Positions 10,821 through 21,999 of a DNA stretch of 64,000 bases are shown here, piece by piece (position 1 is the first letter of the stretch; the number at the start of each line of letters is the position of its first letter). A program made the position numbers and the translations under genes. The DNA is taken from positions 1 to 64,000 of the forward strand of contig OX393579.1 in NCBI GenBank assembly GCA_947652605.1, given 5' to 3'. The notes under the pieces are model-generated. The model was not told the origin of the DNA. It worked only from the letters and a program-made list of their open reading frames with translations, and ran no database searches. This DNA comes from Elmis aenea. Its lineage: Eukaryota > Arthropoda > Insecta > Coleoptera > Elmidae.

Positions 10821-11805
10821 ATTGACTTATCTTCTTTACAAGCTGCACAAAATTTGCTTGTCTGATAGTTAACAGCTATAATACAATGAAGGTCAATTTC
10901 CTCGACCGCTAAAAATTAAGCCAACGAACGAAATATTTTAGGTGATAATAATGGGACACTATAGAATTATAGATGCTTCTAGTTTTTTAAAATTAGAAAT
11001 AAATATAAACATTTAACCCAAATCAAGCCTGTTACAGTATTAATCATTTATTATCAAGAATATTTGTTAAAATAAAATTGTTAAACGTGTTCCAACAATC
11101 TATTTTAAAGAATTTTTAGCATAAATATTACTATTTTGATTACTACTAGAAAAATTACGCTTGTAAGATCTAGAACCTGTCTAACAACACAAAATTGTTT
11201 GATTTTTGTTATCTTATACAGCAAGTTTGAAAAATCGATTTAGATTTCGCATATTTTTACATTACTCTTGGGAATGCATAACTTTTAATTTATAAGTTAT
11301 TTTTCTTCACCGACCTTTGTAGAACAGCTTTATTAAAGTGGCCTTACTTCAACCCAGTTCGTAGCTTTTATAGTTTACGAGATCAAAATAATTTTCATAG
11401 CATTTCAAGACGTTTGTGTAGAGTAATTCCTAGCTCTTAAAACAATGAAGTTTGTTTTAAAGAGTGTATGTTCGCGGTGAAAGAGTACGATTCATAACGG
11501 TAATGTAAGATTTCTCTTAAGTTTTAATCAGATATTCAAAAGTACACAATTTCAAATTCCAATCACAGCCATATGAATCATTAAAAACCAATTTAAACGA
11601 GCGTCGGCTTCTACCGAAACACAAATACAACTGAGCAAACAGGCCGCGGTAGAACATTTAAATTTTAAGCAACAATTTAATTTGCGTTGTTTGATTGCTC
11701 TAAGCGACGCGCAGGTAACTGAAAATTCCTCGTACGCACGTAAATCCGGTAAGACCGAGTTTTCCGGTTACCTGTCCAAGAAATATCTTCCTTCATCCAT
11801 CCACG
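10821..11805. other. Noncoding stretch, no gene seen
   Basis: This is A+T-rich sequence up to about 11580. From about 11640 to 11960 the G+C content rises and the small ORF described next begins. No other feature is supported. Confidence 0.45.
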
Positions 11806-11958
11806 ATGGCAACGGAACAAAGCAAACAAGCTAAATCTCGCGTAAGCCCAAAATCGAATATACGCTCTATCCTATCTTTAGGTTTCCCCGTCCTGCCGCG
11901 TGCGGCCCTCTCCCGAACCAGTTGGATATCTAATCTTAAAGGAAATCGGCGAATATGA
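11806..11958 (+). CDS. Candidate 50-codon small ORF or first coding exon
   Basis: An ATG at 11806 sits in an optimal context (A at -3, G at +4) inside a G+C-richer island. The frame runs 50 codons to a TGA at 11956. It begins MATEQSKQAKSR and is rich in serine, lysine and arginine, with a short hydrophobic patch ILSLGFPVLP (residues 23-32). After codon 12 there is a good splice donor, CGC|GTAAGC (GT at 11842), so an alternative reading is a first coding exon of 12 codons with the remainder intronic. No homologous family is recognised, no poly(A) signal was assigned and no promoter motif is clear. It may be only a chance frame in a regulatory island. Confidence 0.3.
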   Translation: MATEQSKQAKSRVSPKSNIRSILSLGFPVLPRAALSRTSWISNLKGNRRI

Positions 11959-12199
11959 AGCGCACTTTGATATTGATATTTCGAAGATTCGGCAAATCCG
12001 CTGCTGCCACCAAATTAGGTTCAAATTAGACTCTCTACAAATATTATTTCTCGTCGTTACCAAATTCACTGCACAAACTTCGACTAATAACTTCAAGTAC
12101 TTTTCTACAGTAAGTAGAAACTCTTTTTACATGTGCATGGTAAGTGCAAGTGTTTTTTTCACTTAGCGAAAAACAAATAAAACTTTGTCTTATTTCTGC

Positions 12200-12485
12200 G
12201 ACAAAAAATCTGGTGTTTAAGTGAGGCAGAAAATTTATCCACGAGGACTCAAGGTCTGGAAGACCTCTGATGCCAAGAATAACACGAACAATAAGGAAAG
12301 TTAAGAATTTAGTGTTCTCTTCGCCAAATGCAAGTCTCTATAATCGCTCAAGAAGTTATTGTACCTATGAAACAGTTCTTAATATTTTACACCAAAATTT
12401 GGGCATGAAAAAGTGTAAGTGTGTTGGATACAGATACAGCTTCCACCAGAGCAAGTACTTTGCAAGAAGAAAATTTCACAATTAA
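12200..12485 (+). pseudogene. Mariner/Tc1-type transposase fragment, DNA-binding region
   Basis: In one frame the translation reads DSRSGRP, then KVKNLVFSSPNASL, then YETVLNILHQNLGMK. This reproduces the layout of the paired helix-turn-helix DNA-binding region of mariner-like transposases: an RSGRP linker, E/K-V-x-x-V with S-P-x-x-S, and R-I-L-H-x-x-L-x-x-x-x-Y-K. The usual arginine-rich region follows (ARRKF) and the frame stops at 12483. The catalytic D,D,D core is not seen downstream, so only a fragment survives. A 67-codon frame at 12735-12938 could be further debris but shows no family signature. Confidence 0.5.
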
Positions 12486-12954
12486 ATTTGGATGCCTTAC
12501 AAATTTTCGTTTCTTATAATAATTATAACTGTTAACAAGACTTGGGTAGTTAATTGGGACCCTCCAGGTAGTGGTTCATAAGAGCTCCCTCCCCACCTCA
12601 AAAAACGACTAAAACTCGATCTTCTGCGAGAAAACTGATAACTACAATTTTTTAAGACGCGGAAGGAATCTTCTCAATATATGCAGATGGATTCTACATA
12701 TACATGAGAGATTTGTGGTACAACTATTCAAAATTTGGAAGCCGTTTTGCATAAGAAAAGCCCGAAAAAAAATTGTTGTTTTAGGAAAAAACAAGTTTCA
12801 AGTATTTGTAACAAGCCTTTAAAAGGTTTTAAGACTAAAATAGTGCAAAAAACTTGCAGGACTTATTGTGACACTGTTTTGAATCCATCAGCTATAAAAT
12901 TTTGGTTAACTTTTTTTTTTAATGTTCGCTACAATTAAAGCAATAAAAGTTTTA
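12486..12954. other. Noncoding stretch with unassigned lysine/cysteine-rich frame
   Basis: The plus-strand frame 12735-12938 encodes a K- and C-rich peptide (KKSPKKNCCFRKKQ...) with no recognised domain. A G+C-richer sequence at 12550-12600 has no identified partner. Confidence 0.35.
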
Positions 12955-13310
12955 AACGCAGAGGGTGGATGCGACGGGCTGTTGAGGAGATGCACTGGCT
13001 AAGAGGTAGTAGGGCAAAATAGTAGGAGGGATGATGTGCACCTGTGTCAGCGCGATACCTGGCTCACCTGTGCGCGCATCAATACAACGCCCGCTAGACC
13101 TGCGCGCTTATTCCCCCCACAATTCCCTTCCCCAGCTCATTTACCCTTATCTACATGGGATCGGTATTAATTATTTATAATAACTAATAATTACCCCGTA
13201 ACAACTAATGACTGTAGCTGTACAATGCGAGCATGTCTTCGGAAAGTTTGCTAAACGAGCGAGTGGCGAGCGAAGGCTATCATTAAAAATAAAAACCGTA
13301 AAAAAAATCT
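12955..13310. promoter_or_regulatory. G+C-rich island, candidate regulatory module
   Basis: Sequence composition changes abruptly from A+T-rich to balanced. The island holds CACCTGTG and CACCTGTGCGCGC E-box motifs (about 13040 and 13067), and then a homeodomain-type TAATTA cluster (about 13170-13215). A 17-codon ATG frame at 13233-13286 precedes the coding-like region at 13368, so the island could also be a promoter and 5' leader. The role is inferred from composition and motifs only. Confidence 0.3.
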
Positions 13311-13367
13311 GAACGACGGGAAAAAACTCGAGGAGCAATTAACAGTCTTACGTATTCAATAACAACA

Positions 13368-13716
13368 ATGGCGTTTAATAACTGCATAATACAGGACGAA
13401 ACAAAATTGAGTTGGAATAAAAGAAATCAGAAGGCGACTTTCAATCGTACGACCAAATCGGTTCACGAATAAGGGTCGTAAGTCGAGATACGGCAAGCCA
13501 ATCTCTAAAACTGCATATTCTGAAGACGTTATCAAAACGATTCAGCACCACGAAGTGTGCGAAGAAATTACAAAATGGGATTTAAAAAAAGTATTATGTC
13601 TTTGGAAAACGTCTGACGGTATTAAATTTCTCAGGTATACTGTTGGAAAACTGTTAATTTTAATAACTGCCATAAAAATCCGACAAAGAATCAAAATAAT
13701 ACGAAATTTTAATTAA
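13368..13716 (+). other. Coding-like region with two overlapping frames, unassigned
   Basis: An ATG at 13368 in strong context (AACAATGG) opens a 34-codon frame (MAFNNCIIQDETKLSW...) to a TAA at 13470. A second frame, without its own early ATG, is open for 101 codons from 13411 to 13716 and includes SRYGKPISKTAYSEDVIKTI and HHEVCEEITKWDLKKVLCLW. One single-base shift would join them, which suggests either a decayed gene or a shift-disrupted exon. Possible donors are GTAAGT at 13478 and CAG|GTATAC at about 13635. No domain is recognised, and chance cannot be excluded in this base composition. Confidence 0.3.
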
Positions 13717-15264
13717 AAATTTTACGCGAATCTACTAAAAAAAATTGATTTAATTACATTATACATGTAATAGACAAAACCAAGCCAACATCTAACATCG
13801 GTAATGCTTGGAGTATGCGGCCAAACTTTAAATTTAATAAAATACCTTTAGTCCAACTTCACCGGAGTACTTGAGAATAGTTTGGTCAACCGCAAGTACT
13901 GAAGACTGACGGATTGACACAGATAAGTTTACACCTGTTGCATGCAACAGCAACACACCGCGACTTTGTTTTAATAAATGAGTTACAATCATTTAATATA
14001 ACAATTGGAAATGTTTTACGAAGCGTTATCGTACTTTCTTAAGTTTGTTTTCTATGACTCATTTAAAATAAACACCAGTTGAAAAGTCACTATAAGATTA
14101 TTAAAAGTAAACAGATCTATTTGAGTGATTCAATTTTGTAATACAAATTAAAATTAACACTTTCAGGCACGGTAAATTACAATAATTGTGGTCACTATTA
14201 ACATAAAAATAAAAACGAAGAAAAAAAAAAAGGTTACGAAAAGGTACTAAAAATAAAGTGTTGCCTCTATCAACGACTTTATCTACTAACAGTGCTGGAT
14301 ACAAATTTTGTCCGATCATTCGGTCGTTTTAAATCACTCTGTATACAATTTCGTCGCTGGATGTGTCATTATCTTTTAATGATACAACTTTGTTTCTGAT
14401 GTGTATCCAACTTTATTCATTACTTTGTATACGAAACGGTCAGTTGTCATCGTCGCCATTAACGAATGCACAGATCATTAGGCACAAACACTCTTTAATC
14501 ATCCCGGCTGTTGATGAAGTGCAGTAAAAAGCCGGATATTGAAGACTAGCATAGAAGAGAAGTCAGAGATACCGCTTTTGAATATAAATCGGTCGATACA
14601 GTTCTCTCACAAATCACTTCATCATCCTTTTTATTTTTACGACACAAAAATCCACCGCAACTTTACAATATTACACGAGCCATAAATATATCGTAACAAC
14701 GAAAAATCAGGGACAAAGACTTCATAACTTAACCTCGCATCAGCGATAGTAAACATGACACAGGTACGGAGAAAGACATTAGGGAGTTGGGTCATAAAAA
14801 ATCGCTAAGAAAACGGTCTGACAAAGTAGTGAAGCCTTTATGTCGCGTAAACGACAAACATCCATCCAGAGAACGGCGTCAGTATCTTCATAAAGGCCGA
14901 GACAGCCGCCACACGAGTTAAAAATGACAAAATTTGTATAAAATAGCGCTTAAATTGAGTGAGCTACCTCCATTATACGCACGTGCTAGCTTGTACACTC
15001 CTATATATAAAAATAATGGACTCGATTTATAACGAATGTCACATAAACAATGAGAATTTGTTGTATAACAATAGTAATTTATAACAACGGTGCCTTTAGC
15101 AAGCTAGAAAAATTGTATCAAAATAATTAAGAACCCCCACAAATAAATAGTACACAACTGTTAAAACATTTTTTTACACTTTCTGATTACAAAAAGTTTG
15201 TATAAATTCACATACCTATTTGTTTTTATTAACAATCTCTTGTTCAATTACTAAACGACTTTTG
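13717..15264. other. Noncoding stretch, no gene seen
   Basis: Mixed-composition sequence without an exon that I can support. GTTGCATGCAAC at about 13938 is a short palindrome. A patch at about 14740-14930 is somewhat G+C-richer and could be conserved noncoding DNA. Confidence 0.4.
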
Positions 15265-15300
15265 TGATTCTAGTCTCTTCGCCAATAGCTTTCTAATTAT
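15265..15300. repeat. Hairpin family fragment
   Basis: GATTCTAGTCTCTTCGCC followed by AATAGCTTTC aligns with the right arm of the copy at 59033 (GATTCTAGTCTCTTTATC in reverse complement). Only one arm is convincing here. Confidence 0.35.
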
Positions 15301-16483
15301 TTTTCTTTAAGAAATTAGTACGTCACAAATTTGTCCAAATGGCAAAAAGCGACAAATTCTCAAATCAATACGAAATGTAAGATAAAATTGACACAAAAGT
15401 TTTGTCCAAGTGCACCAAGTCGATCGTCACCGGTCGATTTTCGACTGTGCAGAGGAAAAATGGAAAATTAATGAAGTTCTCGAGGTCTACCGCAATGAAA
15501 AATTAGTGCCCAAAGCGAAAATCTATTCTTTTCGCGATTCCAGTCAAAACGCAAAGATTCAGACTCGAACATTTTGAGGACGTCTGCACACATATCATAA
15601 CGTTTGAGTGACGTTCATTGTCTCCAAAGTATAATCGCTTATTGCACATTTCGACATTTAACTACTTTAATATTCTACGTAGGACAGATTTACATAATGA
15701 GCAGAATCATCTCAAACCTAAATTTAATGGAGCAGTACATTTACAAACGTCACTCAGAAATCCTTAACACGTCAAGTAAAAGATTACAACTCTAAAAATT
15801 TATATTTGTTTTCGACTGTGAAGCAGTGTAATTTTTTATTCGAAAATTGCTTTTAATAAAACTGAAATAAGTTTTTGCATCAAAGTCCAATTTATCACAA
15901 AAACATTGTAAGTAAACAAACATGGAAAAATAAAATAGGGAAGTAATTTTAAAAACAAAGCCGATATGAAGAGCCTCTCTGAAATCCAATGTTAAAAACA
16001 AAGTATAGTTTACAATGAAAGTTTTTTAAATTTTTAATAATCAATACAGCAGCAATATTTTACGTATCCGTTACACTGCATATGTAGCTGAGTTCAAAGT
16101 TTGCATTGGCAAATACGTGAGTTGGCAACATTGCTACCCACGGGATAGAAAATTTTTATTTGGCCGTTTTACAACGGCATTGCGGAAAATTCAAACTTCG
16201 AGCTAACATTAAAATTCTAATAGCCGGTACTATCACTTCGTATCGACCAGAACTCGTCAATTTTTAAATTAACGTAACAAAATAAACAAACGAAAAATGA
16301 ACCGCACAAAAACTGCATTGCGAAATAAAAATATTCACTGTTCACATTCTTCATACATTATACGTTGTAAAAATGACTGAAGAAGAATACAATTAAAACA
16401 CATAGGTACTATCTATAACATTCAAGCACTGTAAAATATTTTATTATGGCACTCAAACGATAAATAAATAAATATCAAATACA
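15301..16483. other. Noncoding stretch, no gene seen
   Basis: Short open frames at 15604-15795 and 15792-16001 lack any family signature or splice context. Confidence 0.45.
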
Positions 16484-16600
16484 ATTAGGGTTGCCACATG
16501 CCCTAATTTCGGTAGGACAGTCCTATAATCGATGGTTTTTGTGCGAAGCCCTTTATTGATGATTAAATGTCCTACACGGGGGTCATAAACTGTACTCAAC
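16484..16600 (+). mobile_element. hAT-like terminus fragment
   Basis: TAGGGTTGCCACATGCCCTA followed by GGTAGGACAGTCCTA resembles the end of a hAT group whose termini read CAGGGTTGCC with a GGACAGTCC inner palindrome. No opposite end or 8-bp duplication was found nearby, so it is a relic at best. Confidence 0.4.
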
Positions 16601-16837
16601 CTTGCTATTTTTAATTTTGTCCATTGCTGGTTACTTCAATTTATGAATTTACTGTAATTTTTACAAAATAACGTTTTGAAGAATCCAAAAAGAAACTACA
16701 GTAATTAATGTTTTAAACTCAATGGTCAATAAAACGCAATATACTGAATTTAAATGCTATTTAAACTAACCGAATACTACCTACATGTAGTAAGAGAATC
16801 CATTTAGAAAAATTAAAACCCTACGCAAGGTATTTTA

Positions 16838-17037
16838 TTTTAGTGTCCCTTATTATTAGACCAACTTTTAGTCATTGCTATCGCAGAGTGCATTCTGTTT
16901 AAATCAGTAAAAAGGGTTGTTAAAGGTTAGTTTAAGCTTTTTTTAAATTTCTTGTTAGGCACAGTTGCAACTGATACAATATGGATGTGTATTGTGGCAG
17001 CAACTAACACTTGGTCTAATAATAAGGGACGCTAAAA
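16838..17037. mobile_element. 200-bp MITE with 28-bp terminal inverted repeats
   Basis: The left end, TTTTAGTGTCCCTTATTATT with GACCAA following, matches the reverse complement of the right end (TTGGTCTAATAATAAGGGAC then GCTAAAA) with one mismatch over about 27 bases. The interior has no coding sequence. A target duplication is not evident, so the superfamily is undetermined. Confidence 0.75.
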
Positions 17038-18070
17038 CGATAGATCGTCTATAATCTTTTATGTTTCCCAATATATAACGTTTATTAATGTCCCATATAC
17101 TTCAATAATATCCTATAATAGCTAATGATAATATAAAGTGCCCAGTTAAACATTCACAGCTAATCTAAATAATATTGAGGTTTCGCATTTTACCCGTCAC
17201 CAGTTGATTCGAAAATTCCGATTGTAATATGCGAATTGCCACCCACCATTACAACCGTCAAATCCATTAAATCACGCCGTCACATCCCTGACAATTTCGC
17301 AATGTCCTTGTTCACTACTATCGGGTCATTGTGACAGATGAACTTCCGGATTATTGAATTTAACGAGCGGAATTTGTAAGTTATAGGTTTCATAATCCGA
17401 AGCCTGGCATTATGCGGACATCAAAATATGATTAGCATGACGAACAGTAGGTATAAAAAAAACGAACTAATTGCGACAGGGCAAATCAAAAAACATGAAT
17501 TAAAATTACATATCTTCCAGTGTTTTAGGCGAATCGCATTATGTTTATTCGTTATGGACGCCACATTGGATTTTCACTACAATAAATACAAAAAACAAAT
17601 CCAAACGCAATAACACCACACCTTAGAATTCAGTTAGCAAAAGAATCAACATTTATAATCTAATAACATTGTATTTTCCAGCCAATCTAGGAACAATTGA
17701 AGAAATATTAAAAACAAGTGCATCTAAATTGCCTAACAAAAGACTGCTTTAAAATACACAAACCATTAAACAAAGCCTATACTGGTTTGAATTTACACAA
17801 AAATTAAGGATCCCATTATTACATAATCAAGAAAAAGATTTGGTTGGGCAATAATTGCACCAAAATCAATTTGGCAGAGACCATCACCTCTGCACAAAAT
17901 AACTCTGACAGTTTATTTAAATTAACCACATTAACTACTTTAACCAAATAAATAATGCCTGTTTGAACGTCAATGTATTTGGCATCGCTCGATAACGTCA
18001 AACGATGGATCCATTAGCATCAATACACGTTCACATGTCATGAGGCAAATATAAATGGACTCAACTAGAA
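17038..18070. other. Noncoding stretch, no gene seen
   Basis: A somewhat G+C-richer patch at 17180-17420 may be conserved noncoding sequence. The rest is plain A+T-rich sequence. No splice-framed exon was found. Confidence 0.4.
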
Positions 18071-18460
18071 TTACACGGACAAGTTTGTCTCCGGTTTTAC
18101 AAGCGACGTGGTCTGTTGTTGAGGAAACACATCTAGCCGGCGTTTATGCACCCCAAATACATTTCTAATGGCTTCTGGATATAGACAGGTGCGGCAGCCA
18201 CGGAAGCAAGCGCGATCAAACAAAGATACAACGGAAAAGCGAAGTCTTAAGATGTTTTTGATTCGGCGAAATTTGTAAGAGTAAAAAGTCTTGTAACATA
18301 TATAAACTGTCGCGCCAAAATATGCTGAGAGATCGTCCTGGAGGCACTTTAAAGAAGTTGAAAAGCCCGATGTAAAAGTTGCAGAGAAAAAGGAACCCTT
18401 GCCGAAGAAAATATTGGATACTGCCAATGAAATTTGTAAACTAACTGATCAGTCTTAGGC
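18071..18460 (+). pseudogene. Possible decayed coding segment, unassigned
   Basis: Balanced composition and coding-like peptides appear in shifting plus-strand frames: ATG-started MASGYRQVRQPRKQARSNKD from about 18169, and later FKEVEKPDVKVAEKKEPLP then KKILDTANEICKLTDQS ending at a TAG at about 18456. Charged, low-hydrophobicity content in several frames suggests an old pseudogene or transposon ORF. The minus strand is also open for 118 codons here, which weakens the case. I do not recognise the family. Confidence 0.3.
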
Positions 18461-19127
18461 AGATCTTGGGATAATGTTGTAAACAAGGAATTTTTTAGTA
18501 GCTAAAGTGTCAAAATATTTGCTTGACTGAAAGTGAGAGGGTATTTAATTTTTTTTTAACTTAAAATATTTTTAAAAAATTCTAAAAAAGTTCCGTTTTG
18601 ATATAATTTTAAGCCTATAATGTAAATTTTGCCCCATTTAATAAAACGTATTTGAGGTTTGTAGGAGCTATTCTTTTAATTAGCACATCATTAACTTTAC
18701 TCCAATAATTTATTATGTTAATCTTGATACGCTAAGCCCTGTGTATATTTTCCCTACATTTACTGCAGAAAAAAAAACTTATGTAAGCCGGGATGAAACT
18801 AAAAGCACTCTAAATAAAATATTAGCGAAGTATTGTTTAAACTATTTAAAAAAATGTGTTATTCACTAGCAGTGGCGTACGCAGAAAAATATTTCAGGGG
18901 AGGATATTGTTTGAACTGACTAGTTTTAAACGGGGCATGGTAATGGTGCAAATAAAAAATGATCTATGGGGGCTAGACACAAAAAGTGAGTCGTAAGAAA
19001 GAGTTGCGGGAGTCCAGAGGGGTAACGCCGCCAAAGGCATTTTTTTTGTAAATTTTCAAGTTCAAACGTACCCAAAAATAGCATTTATGAGTAAAATATA
19101 CAAACATAATATATTTTATATTTTACT

Positions 19128-20129
19128 AGCGATTTCGGAGCCCCTTAGGGGCTCCTTCACCGCTAGATCCCCGTTCGAGCGTTTAAACGTTACGTCAAAT
19201 TGTCAAATTGTCAAATTTTGACGAAATTCTCGCTCCAGACGACCCGATTCAAACACGATTTTGGCACGTTTTCCTCAATATCTTTTCCGGACAATTTTTT
19301 TGGGAATTCTTATATAGCCTATCTTCTTTCCATGGTCCTATAGATTGTCTGTGCCAAATTTGGTCAGGATCGGATGAATGGTATAGGAATGCATAAAGGA
19401 CAAACATCCATACAAACATACATACATACATTCATTTTTATATACAGGGTGTAGACTCGGATCACGCAACATAGCAATTTCAATGGTAAAATTTTAAAAG
19501 TCGAATTCTTGCTCCGCTAATTATTTTAGAAAAAAAGTGCAAATACGTTTTTTGTAGAGAAAAAAATTCTGTATCCATAAATGTAATCAATATTACTTTT
19601 TCGTTTTCCAAAAACAGAAAAATAAGCAAATTAAAAAACGCGTTTTCGCTAAAATCTGTAGTGCCTTGGAATTATGCTACGACAACTGCCCAGCCTAATG
19701 TCACTTATACTGTCACTTTGACGCGAAATTCATTTTTAATTATACTTTATATTTTATCAAACATTTATTTTACACAATTAGTTATGTTTTCATTGCAAGA
19801 TATAATAAAAATGATAATTAAGAATAAACTTCAAACGTCAAAGTGACAGTAAGTGTTAGTAAGATGGGCAGTTGTCGTAGCATAATTCCAAGGCACTACA
19901 GATTTTCGCGAAAACGCGTTTTTTAATTTGCTTATTTTTCTGTTTTTGGAAAACGAAAAAGTAATATTGATTACATTTATGGATACAGAATTTTTTTCTC
20001 TACAAAAAACGTATTTGCACTTTTTTTCTAAAATAATTAGCGGAGCAAGAATTCGACTTTTAAAATTTTACCATTGAAATTGCTATGTTGCGTGATCCGA
20101 GTCTACACCCTGTATATAGATAGATAGTA
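19128..20129 (+). mobile_element. Retroposon-like 3' tail, split by a later insertion
   Basis: The segment 19128-19444 ends with GTGCCAAATTTGGTCAGGAT, then a run of ACATACATACATACATTCAT and a TTTTTATATA tail. This layout matches 3' ends of RTE-type non-LTR elements and the SINEs that use them. The tail resumes as TATATAGATAGATAGTA at 20113-20129, after the foldback. The start holds a 41-bp palindrome at 19128-19168 (CTAGCG..GGAGCCCC TTA GGGGCTCC..CGCTAG). No reverse transcriptase is present. The family name is inference from memory of the tail pattern. Confidence 0.55.
19445..20112. mobile_element. 668-bp foldback element with near-perfect 246-bp arms
   Basis: The left arm, from 19445 (CAGGGTGTAGACTCGGATCA...) to about 19690, and the right arm, about 19866-20112, are reverse complements with a single mismatch that I could find (GCTAAAA versus GCGAAAA). 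A further 30 bp pair imperfectly around a GTCACTTTGACG block, leaving a loop of about 110 bp. TATA flanks both ends. There is no coding capacity. Such arm identity means recent insertion or arm-to-arm conversion, and a transcript would fold into long dsRNA. Confidence 0.95.
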
Positions 20130-20233
20130 TGGAAAAGCAATTTTAAAAAGCGGTAATTATAATTTGTTTTTTTCAAACTTTCGGGGGGATTTATTCCCCT
20201 AATTCCCCCCTTGCGCACGCTACTTTTCACTAG

Positions 20234-21999
20234 GACTGGTTCGTCCATGCACGTAACTGTTATTATTAAAATTAATCTATTATTTATTGCTATGTTTAGT
20301 GTACGCCTAACAGCCCCGCAGAGATTAACTATCTCCAGACAGGAAATGAGCTTTCACGTTGACCACCCACTGAATAAAATGTTGTTTAAGAGTGCCGCCG
20401 GTTGATGCTAGTGGGTGAAAATTAATAAACAATGCATGAAGCATGCACCACGTGCAGCGAACGGCCGCTTGTCTCTGTACGCAGTATAAATCCTAGCCAA
20501 GACCACTCAAAAATCATCCTAAGAGCTTTTCTAAATATATTTTACCGAAAGTCTCAAATGGGGTTGCTCGCGATCAATAGGTATGATCAGTTTTATAGAT
20601 GCTTTATTGAAAACCCTTCAGTTCTTTGTCGTTTCAGTTCAGAAAAGTTTAAAGGTTGTTTATAAATAGTACTGTAGAGGGATCGAAAGTGGTAATCTTT
20701 AAGAGTCTGTACTAAATTTTGTAGTTAGGATGCTAACGAAACAGGGTCACCAATACAGTCTTGGTCTACATACAGTTATTTGTCACTTGATTTTTAAATA
20801 AACATTATTTCCGTAATAGGGGCATGACTTGTGAGAGTAATTTTTGTGAAGTATTTTGTAACGTACCTATTTATTAAATGCGAATTATTAATTAAATAAG
20901 AATTATTCTTTTTTATTAAGATAAAATGAGTCACATTTTAAAAATGTTTTAGTTTACACTTACTTTCAAACAACGTTCTCGTAAAGACAAAAAGAGACTC
21001 AATTTTAATAATGTAGACGTCCACTATTTTCGCCTCTAGGGTTAGACGGAAGGTACAAAACGGATTGCGAATCGTTAAATATTAACAAGGGATGATTAAA
21101 ATAAATACCTCAAATAATCCCCGGACCAATTCTCGCGGGGATCCCAAAAATTGAAAACACACCTTTAAGCTTAGAGGAAGGAATTTATCTCAATAAAAGC
21201 TATAAATCTAAACAAGGCAAAATCAATTTGTGAGTGGACATTCATCCTGCTAGTGGCCAGGGCGTATATCAGCGACAACAACGCAAATGCAAGTAACCAG
21301 AGATCTTTAGACCCGGCGACCATAAAGTATCAATTTATATATAAAAAAAATCTAGGGTCATTGAAAATTTATTGCCCGCGAACATTCCAGCTTTAATGGC
21401 CTCTGCTAAGGAAATAATGCGATAGATTTTTTTTACTCTCCGGTCCGATTTCCACTCACCAAAAGGCGCACATTTCATGAGCGCCTTCTAAAAATTTATT
21501 CGCACACAATACGTGTAAGGCTCACAAATCGATTTTAAAATGCGTCAGTTTTTTTATATTAAAGCTGGTAAATATTTTAACAAAGACGAAGCACAGTAGA
21601 ACCGCGATTTTAAATATTTTTAAGCAAAAAATAAAATTCTAGTTAACCAGAGGCCTTCTTCGTCCCAAGTATTCTACGGACCTTACGCCGTCTGATTTTT
21701 CCGCTTCGTTTACGTATTAAGCTTAATAGATTTAAAAAAAAAGCCTGAGTAAAAAATTATAAATCGCACGATGTAAATTCTTTTTTAATTCGAAACCCTC
21801 AGAATTTTACAAGAACGGCATTGACTTCTGGCGCGAAGAGATACAGATGTTTTTGTACCGCTGAAGAGGCGAGTCTTAAAACTGGTTCAGATTTTGTGAA
21901 ACAAAATATTCTTCGTATAATTTTAAATGAACTTAAAATTATTTAGACGTAATTAAACGTTTAATGGCATTGTCCTTCGTGTTATCCTTCGCCCGAGTG
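20234..21999. other. Noncoding stretch, no gene seen
   Basis: Plus-strand frames at 20211-20405 and 20432-20665 have no recognisable domain or splice context. Patches at 20330-20480 and 21330-21480 are moderately G+C-rich. Confidence 0.4.

Larger units (their letters stand above)
18862..20233 (+). mobile_element. hAT element (18870-20225) hosting two nested insertions
   Basis: The left end CAGTGGCGTACGC at 18870 and the right end GCGCACGCTACTT ending at 20225 are 13-bp inverted repeats with three mismatches. Both are flanked by the identical octamer TTCACTAG (18862-18869 and 20226-20233), the 8-bp duplication expected of hAT. Subterminal runs of G at the left (18897-18903) and of C at the right (20204-20210) are typical. 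Only about 300 bp belong to the element itself, so it is non-autonomous. The rest is a retroposon-like tail, which in turn contains a foldback element. Confidence 0.87.

Noticed and set aside
19208..19396. 62-codon frame and its antisense partner
   Set aside because: Both fall in the retroposon-like 3' tail, which is noncoding.
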